Origin: Bacteroidales bacterium
GTDB taxonomy: Bacteria; Bacteroidota; Bacteroidia; Bacteroidales; P3
Direction of reading: 5' to 3'
Length of the DNA: 48,906 nt
Assembly (NCBI GenBank): GCA_017446745.1
Contig: JAFSQF010000082.1
Coordinates: 1-48,906, forward strand
In this document: positions 34,657 through 42,341 of the stretch, in pieces
How positions within the stretch are numbered: position 1 is the first letter of the stretch
Layout of the letters: every line of letters starts with the position of its first letter
Notes under the pieces: model-generated
The model's input: only the letters and a program-made list of their open reading frames with translations
Databases searched by the model: none
Told to the model about the DNA's origin: nothing
Translations under genes and position numbers: made by a program

Positions 34657-36444
34657 ATGAATTGGAAAGCTTTATACAAGCGTTTTTTTATTTGGCGCAA
34701 GCGCCATGTGAGCGACCGTGTGATGCTCTTGGTGCTTAGTGTGGTGGTGGGACTGTGCTCGGGGCTTGCTGCCGTGGTGCTGAAAACTCTGGTGCACGTC
34801 ACCAACCGCTGGCTTCTTCAGTTCAATATCCCAACCTTTGTGGGCGGCAATCTTCTCATCCTTATCTATCCTGCTATAGGTATTCTGTTGACTATCCTGT
34901 TTGTCCGTTATATCGTAAAAGGCGACATAGGGCACGGGTTGCCCAGCGTTCTTTTCTCGCTATCGCGTCAGAACGGCGTGCTTCCGGCGCGCAACATGTA
35001 CACTTCCATGGTGGCCTCCACGCTCACGGTGGCTTTCGGTGGCAGCGTAGGTCTGGAGGCTCCTATTGCTTCGACGGGCAGCGCTATAGGAAGCAATATA
35101 GGACGTTTTTTCCGCATGAGCGCACACGACGTCAAGATGCTGCTCGGGTGCGGTGCGGCAGGGGCTATAGCGGGCATCTTCAAGGCTCCCATCGCTGGCG
35201 TTCTTTTTGTTATTGAGGTCTTTATGTTCGATATGACGGCCACGGCGATTTTGCCTCTTATGCTCTCGGCAGTGACGGCCTCAACGGTGGCCTATTTCCT
35301 CATGGGCAACGACCTTCAGTTCGCCTTCACGGTGGTGGGCTCTACGGGATTGTCGCAGATTCCTTACTATATTGTCCTTGGTGTGTTCTGCGCCTTGGTG
35401 TCGCTCTATTTCTTGCGGGTGACGGATGCTGTGGAAGGATGGTTCGCGAAGCGCCGGCAGAGCTATCGCGCCGGGATAGGCATCGTTGCCTTGGGCGTGA
35501 TGATCTTCCTCTTCCCGCCGCTTTTCGGCGAGGGTTATGGCTTCCTTACCGAGATGCTCAGGGGCAGCAACGTCATGCTCTTCGAAAACAGCCTTTTCTT
35601 GCCATGGCGGGAGAAGAGCTGGCTGGTGATTGTCTATCTGCTGCTCCTGATTCTGATGAAGGCGGTGGCGACAGCCACAACGATAGGGTGCGGCGGGGTA
35701 GGAGGCACTTTTGGCCCGTCGCTTATCATCGGCGGCCTGGCAGGCTATTTCTTCTGCTCGCTGAGCAACCAGCTGGGTCTGGAGCCGCAATCAACGGCCA
35801 ATTTCGCCCTCGTGGGTATGGCGGCGGTGATGACGGGCGTGATGCACGCTCCCTTCATGGCTATTTTCCTTATTGCAGAAATCACTGGAGGCTACGCTCT
35901 TATGGTCCCTCTTCTTGTGGCCTCGTCGGTAACCTATCTCTGTGTGTCGCCTTTCGAGAAGCATTCCATCTATGCCCGCAAGCTGGCCGAGAGAGGCGAC
36001 CTCCTAACCCACGACAAGGACACTTCGGCATGGCAGCTTATGGATATGCGAAAACTGATTGAGACAAACTTTGTTATAGTGCGCGAGGGCGACACACTGC
36101 GCGACTTGGTGGAGGCCATTAAGTTCTCGCGACGCAACGTCTTCCCTGTGCTTACCGATGATGACAAGTTCCTCGGGGTCATTCACTTGGACGACGTCCG
36201 ACAGATTATGTTCCGCCCCGATCTTTACGACACGACGCCTGTCGTTGACTTGATGTACAACCTCTCGGAAGGTGATATTGTGAGAACTTCGGACAAGCCG
36301 GAGGAGATTGTGAAGAAATTCAAGGTGGGAAATCGCTATAACCTGATTGTTGTCGACGACGAGGGCTATTATCAGGGCTTTCTCTCGCGTGCCAACACTT
36401 TCTCTGCCTACCGACGCTTCGTTTCCGAACTCTCTGAGGAATAA
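34657..36444 (+). CDS. ClC-family chloride channel or transporter with CBS domains
   Basis: A 595-residue inner-membrane protein with about 10-12 hydrophobic segments in residues 20-430. Selectivity-filter motifs are GGSVGLEAPIASTGSAIGSN, with the gating-type glutamate in GLEAP, and GCGGVGGTFGPSLIIGG (GxFxP type). Residues 455-590 hold two CBS-type segments: FVIVREGDTLRDLVEAIK...VFPVLTDDDKFLGVI and the second near VRTSDKPEEIVKKF...LIVVDDEGYYQGF. CBS pairs bind adenine nucleotides in other ClC proteins. Whether it is a Cl-/H+ exchanger or a channel cannot be told here. Monocistronic by position. Confidence 0.9.
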   Translation: MNWKALYKRFFIWRKRHVSDRVMLLVLSVVVGLCSGLAAVVLKTLVHVTNRWLLQFNIPTFVGGNLLILIYPAIGILLTILFVRYIVKGDIGHGLPSVLFSLSRQNGVLPARNMYTSMVASTLTVAFGGSVGLEAPIASTGSAIGSNIGRFFRMSAHDVKMLLGCGAAGAIAGIFKAPIAGVLFVIEVFMFDMTATAILPLMLSAVTASTVAYFLMGNDLQFAFTVVGSTGLSQIPYYIVLGVFCALVSLYFLRVTDAVEGWFAKRRQSYRAGIGIVALGVMIFLFPPLFGEGYGFLTEMLRGSNVMLFENSLFLPWREKSWLVIVYLLLLILMKAVATATTIGCGGVGGTFGPSLIIGGLAGYFFCSLSNQLGLEPQSTANFALVGMAAVMTGVMHAPFMAIFLIAEITGGYALMVPLLVASSVTYLCVSPFEKHSIYARKLAERGDLLTHDKDTSAWQLMDMRKLIETNFVIVREGDTLRDLVEAIKFSRRNVFPVLTDDDKFLGVIHLDDVRQIMFRPDLYDTTPVVDLMYNLSEGDIVRTSDKPEEIVKKFKVGNRYNLIVVDDEGYYQGFLSRANTFSAYRRFVSELSEE

Positions 36445-36839
36445 CAACGAGCGCTTCGTATTCTGTGAAGTACAAGAATCTCTTCACAATACCCTCTTCG
36501 CATTACCATGACATCCTTCAATTCCCCACAAAACATCAATCACGCTGCAATAAATGTCTTTTTTCTTCGTTTATTTGCGAAAATAAAACAATTCATTTAA
36601 TAATTTAGTAAAGGTAAAAAAATAAAGTGTAATGATGCACCAACCTCTCTGAGCCCCGTAGGGGCGGCATATAATAGCCGTGGGCGCGAGCCCACGGGGT
36701 CCGAAGTACTCTATTCTATTTGAGCCCCGTAGGGGCGGCATATTAAAAACAGTCAATAATAAGGTGTATTTTTTTGAAATTTTTTCTACCTGATTGTATC
36801 AACTTATTATTTAATTATTGCTTAAACAATTCATTATCA
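36445..36839. repeat. Gene-free gap with two CCCCGTAGGGGCGGC repeats
   Basis: Copies of the CCCCGTAGG-type repeat lie near 36652 and 36723 (GAGCCCCGTAGGGGCGGCATAT), separated by an inverted segment with CCGTGGGCGCGAGCCCACGG. I see no gene in the rest; the sequence before 36840 is AT-rich. Confidence 0.7.
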
Positions 36840-37250
36840 GTGAAAAAATTCTTTTGTTTTGTCGCTGCCACTTTGTTCGCTCTGAGTTGTGGCGCGGGAA
36901 GTCAGGCGATGCCTCCAACGTCCGATTCCATAGTCGCTGGCCATTGGGAAAATATTGGTGTAGAAGATTTCGCCCGTCTTGTTGAAAGTGATGGCGTCCG
37001 CCTTATCGATGTGCGCACTCCCAATGAATATGCCGAGGGGCATTTGGAGCGTGCCGAGAATATTGACGTGAAGTCGTCCGACTTCGCCGACCAGACCAAG
37101 GATTTCAGTGGCACGGTGGCCGTCTATTGTCTTCGTGGCAAGCGTGGCCAGACCGCTGCCGAGCGGCTTGCCGCTCAGGGCTGTACGGTCTATAACCTGC
37201 AAGGTGGCATCAACGCTTGGAAGCAGGCTGGGAGGCCATTGGTGAAATAA
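36840..37250 (+). CDS. Rhodanese-domain lipoprotein
   Basis: About 136 residues starting at GTG 36840, which gives a clean signal (KKFFCFVAATLFALSC) with a loose lipobox; an upstream in-frame ATG at 36774 would put ~22 non-signal residues in front. The rhodanese domain covers about 40-135: LIDVRTPNEYAEGHLERAENI, then VYCLRGKRG with the active cysteine of the six-residue loop CLRGKR, and YNLQGGINAWKQAGRP. Rhodanese domains carry sulfur on that cysteine. The protein should face the periplasm. It lies 5 bases before xseA, so the two may share a transcript by chance. Confidence 0.87.
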   Translation: MKKFFCFVAATLFALSCGAGSQAMPPTSDSIVAGHWENIGVEDFARLVESDGVRLIDVRTPNEYAEGHLERAENIDVKSSDFADQTKDFSGTVAVYCLRGKRGQTAAERLAAQGCTVYNLQGGINAWKQAGRPLVK

Positions 37251-37255
37251 TTGTC

Positions 37256-38563
37256 ATGTCTGAACCGAAGCTTTTTACCGTATCGCAGGTCAATGCCAGG
37301 ATCGAGGGCCTTGTTGGCACCGACCCCATGCTCGCCAACCTCTCGGTCGAGGGCGAGGTGTCCAACTGCAACTATAATCAGTCGGGGCATATCTACTTCA
37401 CCCTCAAGGATGCGCGCTCTGCCATCTCGTGTGTCATGTTCGCCGGCAAGCGCGCCTATGGCCTCCGCTTCCCCATGAAGAATGGCGACAAGGTGGTCGT
37501 GTCGGGCTATGTGGGCATCTATGCCCCCTCGGGCCGTTATCAGGTCTATGCCGCCAAGATAGAGCTTGCCGGCGTGGGCAACCTCTACCAGCGCTTCGAG
37601 GAGCTGAAGAAACAACTCGCCGCCGAGGGCCTTTTCGACCCGGCTCATAAGAAACCGCTGCCCTCCCATGCCATGCGTATAGGTGTTGTCACAGCCCCCA
37701 CCGGTGCCGCCGTGCACGACATTATCCGGGTGTCGCACCTGCGCAACCCTTACGTGCAGCTGGTGCTCTATCCCGCTGTCGTTCAGGGCGACGCCGCTCC
37801 GCAGTCTCTCGTGGCCGGTATCGCCATGCTCGATGCCATGGGGCTCGACGCCATCATTGTGGGACGTGGCGGCGGCAGCCTCGAGGACCTCTGGGCTTTC
37901 AACGACGAGCGTGTGGCGCGTGCCATCTTCGCGGCGCGCACCCCCATTGTCAGCGCCGTGGGCCACGAGACCGACGTCACCATTGCCGACTTCGTGGCCG
38001 ACGTGCGTGCCGCCACCCCCTCGCAAGCCGCCGAACTCGCCAATTTCGTCTTCGACGATTTCCGCCGTAGCCTCGTTCGTTTCGCCGACCGTCTGGACCG
38101 CGCCATGGATTTCCGTCTGGATGTGGCTTCCCGCAAGGCCGAGGCTCTCCACGCTCGGCTGCTGTCGTTGCGCCCCGACAATAGGCTGCAGGCCAAGGCC
38201 GAAAAGCTCGAGGCTCTGCGCGGACGGCTCAACATGCTGATGACCATGCGGCTGGATCGTCTGCAGGCTCGCCTGCAGTCCCTCGCCGCCAAGCTCGACG
38301 GCCTCTCGCCGGCCAAGAAGTTGCAGCACGGCTTCGGCTACGTTACCGACGCCAATGGCCTCAGGGTGGATTCCGTGGCCCAGCTCCGCATAGGCGACAG
38401 CCTTAGCGTCCGTTTGGCCGACGGCGTGGTGGAAAGCACCGTGACAAGCATCTCTTCACCGTCCTCTCCCTCTCCCTCCCCCATTAAACCCATTAAACCC
38501 ATCAACCCCATTAACCCCATCAACCCCCTCCGTCCTCCCTCAGCAAGCACCCCAAATAACTAA
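37256..38563 (+). CDS. xseA: Exodeoxyribonuclease VII large subunit
   Basis: A 435-residue catalytic subunit of ExoVII, which degrades single-stranded DNA from both ends to oligonucleotides. N-terminal OB fold: FTVSQVNARIEGLV...LSVEGEVSNCNYNQSGHIYFTLKD. Catalytic domain: RIGVVTAPTGAAVHDIIRV, DAIIVGRGGGSLEDLWAFNDE and VGHETDVTIADFVADVRAATPSQAAEL. A long coiled coil and the usual KLQHGFGYVTDANG end follow. The last ~37 residues are unusual: SSPSSPSPSPIKPIKP then INPINPINPL, encoded by a tandem CCCATTAAA/CCCATCAAC repeat. The start MSEPKLFTVSQV at 37256 was chosen over an earlier overlapping frame start. Confidence 0.95.
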   Translation: MSEPKLFTVSQVNARIEGLVGTDPMLANLSVEGEVSNCNYNQSGHIYFTLKDARSAISCVMFAGKRAYGLRFPMKNGDKVVVSGYVGIYAPSGRYQVYAAKIELAGVGNLYQRFEELKKQLAAEGLFDPAHKKPLPSHAMRIGVVTAPTGAAVHDIIRVSHLRNPYVQLVLYPAVVQGDAAPQSLVAGIAMLDAMGLDAIIVGRGGGSLEDLWAFNDERVARAIFAARTPIVSAVGHETDVTIADFVADVRAATPSQAAELANFVFDDFRRSLVRFADRLDRAMDFRLDVASRKAEALHARLLSLRPDNRLQAKAEKLEALRGRLNMLMTMRLDRLQARLQSLAAKLDGLSPAKKLQHGFGYVTDANGLRVDSVAQLRIGDSLSVRLADGVVESTVTSISSPSSPSPSPIKPIKPINPINPINPLRPPSASTPNN

Positions 38564-38568
38564 TAATC

Positions 38569-38796
38569 ATGGAAGAAAATAAGCCAAAAACCGTCGAAGA
38601 TTGTTTTGCCACAATAGAGCAGATTCTCTCGCGCCTGGAGTCGCCCGACGTGTCGCTCGACGAGTCGTTCCGGCTCTACAAGGCTGGCATGGAGCAGCTG
38701 CAGGATGCCAACGCCCTTATCGACCAGACCCGCAAGGCCGTGATGAAAATAAGCAGCGCCGGCAATCTTGAACCGTTTGCCGACGCTGCACAGTAG
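38569..38796 (+). CDS. xseB: Exodeoxyribonuclease VII small subunit
   Basis: A 75-residue partner of XseA. The family pattern is clear: TVEDCFATIEQILSRLESPDVSLDESFRLYKAGMEQLQDANALID. In the known complex several XseB helices wrap the XseA coiled coil. It starts 5 bases after the xseA stop. A GGTCGGGC/GCCCGACC hairpin at 38799-38820, with no T run, follows the stop. Confidence 0.92.
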   Translation: MEENKPKTVEDCFATIEQILSRLESPDVSLDESFRLYKAGMEQLQDANALIDQTRKAVMKISSAGNLEPFADAAQ

Positions 38797-38798
38797 GA

Positions 38799-38820
38799 GG
38801 TCGGGCTTCCCAGCCCGACC
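38799..38820 (+). other. Hairpin after xseB
   Basis: GGTCGGGC and GCCCGACC form a perfect 8-bp stem around TTCCCA right after the xseB stop. With no T run it may be a repeat or a processing stem more than a terminator. Confidence 0.5.
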
Positions 38821-38852
38821 AATGCGAAGTCATCATTCGCATATCATGGTAT

Positions 38853-40136
38853 TTATTCAATCTTCGTTCCGCACTCGGGGCAGAACTTGCTGTTGGTCAC
38901 GGTGCCGCATTTGGGGCAGGCCTTAGGCCCTTGGTTCATAGGCGCTCCACATTCGGGGCAGAACTTGCCGGTGGTCTCGGTGCCGCATTTGGGGCATTTG
39001 CGCATCACCTTGGGCGCCGGGGCCGGCGTGCCGCACTCGGGACAGAATTTGCCGGTAACGGTGGCTCCGCAGTTGGGACATCTCACCCCCTGCTGTGGCA
39101 CTCCGCCGCCCTGTGCCGCGGCAGCGCCCTGCTGTGCATAGGGGTCGTACTGCTGCTGAGGCCCGGGATTCTGGAAGGTGTTCTGCATCACTCCGCCGGT
39201 CATACCCCCCGAGCCCATGTTCATCATGCCCAGACCCATAAAGGCACCGGCAGCCCCGCCAGGATTCTCCGCGGCTTTGTTCAAGGCATCCAACACGCGC
39301 CCCTGCTGCATCATGCTGTTGGCATTGTGCTCGTATTCCGTTATCTTGGCCTGGCTCTCATTGTCGAGGGTCACCGATTCCACGGTGAAACTCACCAGCT
39401 TGACGCCACGGTTGCGGATAGGCTCGTCGAAGACGCGCTCGTCCATGATCTGCTTGATCTCGTCGGTGTTGCTGGGCAGCTCCATGACGGGGACGCGGTT
39501 CTTGCTGTTGCCCAGCTCGTTGAGCACGTTCTGGAAAGCAGCCACAACCTCGCTGCGCATCTGCTCTGTTAGGTTCTGTTTCTTCACCACATCGGCTGTG
39601 CCGGCATGGTTGCGCAGGAAGACCCCGATGTCGTCGAGCTGGAACGTGTATTTTCCAAAGCATTTCACGTTGACGCCCATGGGCATCAGCGAGCCGGTCA
39701 TCTGGTTGGGAATGGCATGGCTCCAGTCCTGGTAGGGGATGGGGGCGGGAGTACCGAATTTGTTGTCGAGTATCTCTTTGGTGTTGAAGAAGAACACGGC
39801 CTGCTCCTTGTCGCGGTTGCCGCCATATTTGAAGCGCTGCCACATCTCCTTGAATACGGGGCCGAACTGGCCGGCGAAGAAGGAGGGCGACGACGACTCG
39901 TCGAAGGTGTAGACACCCTCCTCGGCGGTGGCGTCGACCACGGCTCCAGAGTCGTAGATCACGGCCACCTGGCTCGGTGCCACGAGGATGCGGCTGCCTT
40001 TAGAGATCTGGCCTGTCTTGGTGGTCACCTTCACCATAAGGGTGTCCATGTCCATATTGTCGCATTTGATGAGGTCCAGCCATGTGTCGCGGATGGTGGA
40101 TAGGGGCGAATTGACGATAGCTTTTATTAGTCCCAT
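38853..40136 (-). CDS. SPFH-domain protein with C-terminal zinc ribbons
   Basis: A 427-residue protein of the YdjI/virion-core-like SPFH group. Residues 1-300 form the SPFH (band 7-like) part: IVNSPLSTIRDTWLDL, RILVAPSQVAVIYDSGAVVD, then VKLVSFTVESVTLDNES. A Gly/Met/Gln-rich linker follows (about 305-350). The end carries three CxxC...CxxC zinc-ribbon units (CPNCGATVTGKFCPECG; CPKCGTETTGKFCPECG; CPKCGTVTNSKFCPECG). SPFH proteins assemble in rings at membranes and in bacteria often answer envelope stress. The next gene upstream also ends in a zinc ribbon, so the two are probably a functional pair. Confidence 0.85.
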   Translation of the reverse strand: MGLIKAIVNSPLSTIRDTWLDLIKCDNMDMDTLMVKVTTKTGQISKGSRILVAPSQVAVIYDSGAVVDATAEEGVYTFDESSSPSFFAGQFGPVFKEMWQRFKYGGNRDKEQAVFFFNTKEILDNKFGTPAPIPYQDWSHAIPNQMTGSLMPMGVNVKCFGKYTFQLDDIGVFLRNHAGTADVVKKQNLTEQMRSEVVAAFQNVLNELGNSKNRVPVMELPSNTDEIKQIMDERVFDEPIRNRGVKLVSFTVESVTLDNESQAKITEYEHNANSMMQQGRVLDALNKAAENPGGAAGAFMGLGMMNMGSGGMTGGVMQNTFQNPGPQQQYDPYAQQGAAAAQGGGVPQQGVRCPNCGATVTGKFCPECGTPAPAPKVMRKCPKCGTETTGKFCPECGAPMNQGPKACPKCGTVTNSKFCPECGTKIE

Positions 40137-40179
40137 GATGTGTATGTTTTTAATTATTTAATTGCTAAGTGAACAGCGA

Positions 40180-40223
40180 GTAGTGACCAGTGGTGCGAAT
40201 GCAATCGTGCCACTGGTCACTAC
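40180..40223. other. Perfect 14-bp inverted repeat between the two zinc-ribbon genes
   Basis: GTAGTGACCAGTGG and CCACTGGTCACTAC are exact complements around a 16-base loop. It lies after the Tim44-like gene stop and before the SPFH start. It could end or attenuate the upstream transcript or be an operator; there is no T run. Confidence 0.6.
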
Positions 40224-40238
40224 ACACCAGAAATTATT

Positions 40239-41144
40239 TTACTTAACGCTATAGAGGTCGGTAAGTACCCAGTCGTGTTCGCCGGTGGTGATGATGCTGC
40301 CGCAGTAGGGGCACTGTCCCGACGAGGTGATCTCGGTGGGTGCGCCGCAGTTGGGGCAGTTGGTGGTCGACATGTTGCTGAGCCCCTCCTGTGTCTTCAC
40401 GCCGGCCTTGCGGTTGAAGATGAGGTGGTAGGTCATGTACCAGTCCTTGTTGGGGTCGCTCTCGAGCACCTTGCGTGAGGTGGCGTCGATCACGTAGTCG
40501 CGCATCACGGCGCTGAGGCGCACCGTAAGGACCTCCTTGTCGCCGTCCTGCACGAAGCGCACCAGGTCGCACGACTTGATGCCGATTTTCTCTATAACGT
40601 TGATTTTGTTGCCCCGGATATATTCGTCTAACTGTGCTTTGTGGGTCGCGTAGAGTTCTTCGCTTTCGAAAGGCCGTATGGTCTTCCATTCGCGGTCGGT
40701 CCAGGCCTGCTGCAGTTTGATGAATACTTCGCGTGCCCACGAGTTGAATTTCTCGGCCGAGAAATGCGGGTCGATGGTTTGGATTTCTGCGGCCACGGCT
40801 TGTGTGTTGGGGGGCAGGTCGTCCTTAGGCAGGTCGGCAGGTGGGGTAGAGGAGCCGCCTTTATCGTTGTTGCCGCCACCATATTTCTTACAGATGATGA
40901 ATATGAAGATGAAGATGCCTATGAGGAGAGGAATACCGACAGTAGGATGCTTGAAGCACCACGCCACAAACAGAGCGGCGATGACGATAGAGAGGCCGTC
41001 GTCATCGTCCGACGAGGAGCTGCTGGAACTCTCCTCAACATAGCGGTTCTGGTTTCCCACGTCGGCCATTGCCGTTGTTGCGGCGGCCACGGCTACAAGA
41101 AGCAGCACTACAGTAAAGATTCGGAAAAGAGTACGTTTTTTCAT
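40239..41144 (-). CDS. Tim44-like membrane protein with C-terminal zinc ribbon
   Basis: A 301-residue protein: signal or first membrane helix (RTLFRIFTVVLLLVAVAAATTAMA), a serine/aspartate run (ESSSSSSSDDDDG), a second hydrophobic stretch (HPTVGIPLLIGIFIFIFIICKKYG), then a Tim44-like domain at about 115-260 (FSAEKFNSWAREVFIKLQQAWTDREWKTIRPF, the usual family start). It ends in a zinc ribbon CPNCGAPTEITSSGQCPYCG. Tim44-like domains in bacteria bind membranes; the exact job is unknown. It precedes the SPFH zinc-ribbon gene on the same strand by 102 bases, and shared action at the membrane is likely. Confidence 0.82.
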   Translation of the reverse strand: MKKRTLFRIFTVVLLLVAVAAATTAMADVGNQNRYVEESSSSSSSDDDDGLSIVIAALFVAWCFKHPTVGIPLLIGIFIFIFIICKKYGGGNNDKGGSSTPPADLPKDDLPPNTQAVAAEIQTIDPHFSAEKFNSWAREVFIKLQQAWTDREWKTIRPFESEELYATHKAQLDEYIRGNKINVIEKIGIKSCDLVRFVQDGDKEVLTVRLSAVMRDYVIDATSRKVLESDPNKDWYMTYHLIFNRKAGVKTQEGLSNMSTTNCPNCGAPTEITSSGQCPYCGSIITTGEHDWVLTDLYSVK

Positions 41145-41257
41145 AAATGTGTGGTGTCGTTTGATTGTTTATTTTAATTATATTTAATTATTTAATTGTC
41201 TAACTGTCTGATTACTTTTTTTTAACTGTTCGATCGTTTATTCTCTGTAGTGGTGAG

Positions 41258-41562
41258 GAGAACCCCGTAGGGGTGGCATATTATATTCTCTGTAGTGTAG
41301 AGGAGAACCCCGTAGGTGTGAAGAAAGCTCCAGTGAAGCTTTCGATAGCGAAGCGGAGAACTAAATATAACAGCCGTGGGTGCAAACCCACGGAACCGGT
41401 ATATACTCTCTTCATCCAACCCGAGCCCCGTAGGGGCGGCATATTATTCGTTAACTATTATCTTTGTCTACAATCCAGTATGGTTTCACACTCAATGCAA
41501 TGCGCGGAGGCGTTTACCACAAAATTGCATTGGCGAAGCTGGGAAGCTTCGCCTCCTACAAT
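41258..41562. repeat. Mixed repeat cluster (CCCCGTAGG type plus one R4 unit)
   Basis: Within the 424-bp gap 41145-41568, CCCCGTAGG-type copies lie near 41263, 41307 and 41424, the middle one carrying the long form also seen at 938-992. The right end (about 41495-41562) is one complete R4 unit, the hairpin sequence found in tandem at 48507-48852. No gene is seen here. Confidence 0.75.
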
Positions 41563-41568
41563 AGCACA

Positions 41569-42000
41569 TTATTTTATGGCTCCCAACAACTGCCCCATGG
41601 TGGTAAGGGTGGCGGCGGTAGAAGCTATATTGTTGCTGTTCACTCCGTTTAAACCCGTACTGTTGAGCAACATATTGGTGAGCGTTGTGGCTGTGGTGGC
41701 GTTGATGATACCGCTGCCGCCCGTCACCAAACCTGTGGCGAACGATTTCTTGTAGTTGGAATTCTCCTTGTTGGCTTTCAGACTGTTGTAGGCCGTAATC
41801 ACGGCAAGCATATTGGTGATGTCGGTGGGGTTGGTCAAGGCCAGCGTCCCGGCTTTCTTGCTGTTGTTGAGTGCTATAAGAGCTCGGCCACACGCGGCTC
41901 CGGAAGCAACGGCCGTGGCGTCGGTTGCAGAGGTGAGCGAACCACACGATGTGGCACCTAAAAGAGCCACAAACATCATAATAAGACTGAATTTTTTCAT
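41569..42000 (-). CDS. Small lipoprotein of unknown function
   Basis: A 143-residue lipoprotein: MKKFSLIMMFVALLGATSC, lipid cysteine 19. The mature part is rich in Ala, Thr, Asn and Ser with short hydrophobic helices (ATAVASGAACGRALIALNN; TGLVTGGSGIINATTATTLTNMLL). I do not recognise a family; helix-rich small outer-membrane lipoproteins of this look occur in Bacteroidales. I preferred the second methionine as start because the signal then begins MKK. An R4 repeat unit lies directly after the stop. Confidence 0.65.
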   Translation of the reverse strand: MKKFSLIMMFVALLGATSCGSLTSATDATAVASGAACGRALIALNNSKKAGTLALTNPTDITNMLAVITAYNSLKANKENSNYKKSFATGLVTGGSGIINATTATTLTNMLLNSTGLNGVNSNNIASTAATLTTMGQLLGAIK

Positions 42001-42065
42001 CATTCTAGAATTTTTTATATCGTTTTTTATTCTGTTTATTAGGATTTTATATGATAATTGTTTGT

Positions 42066-42138
42066 TATTTTTGCCTTACAAAGTTACATTTTTTTTGTTA
42101 CTGTGCGAAAAAAATGTATTTTTGCATTCTATTTTTGC
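42066..42138 (+). promoter_or_regulatory. Three -7-like elements upstream of pruA
   Basis: TATTTTTGC occurs three times, at 42066-42074, 42117-42125 and 42130-42138. Any could start the pruA transcript; the gap 42004-42341 has no other feature. Multiple elements may mean more than one start site. Confidence 0.5.
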
Positions 42139-42341
42139 AAAAAACAAGATTGAAAATTATTCTTGAAAACATTTGCTTTCAGTGTGCTACGAACGGCGTC
42201 GGTGTGTGCAAAAGCATTTGTTTCGCTCTTTGTAAAGCCAACAGATTGTACGGTCTTGTTGGTTATTCAGATTGACGGGTCGACAATGCATTTTAAGAAC
42301 GCTATTTACGAAAACAACACATTCATTAAATATTCTCTCAC

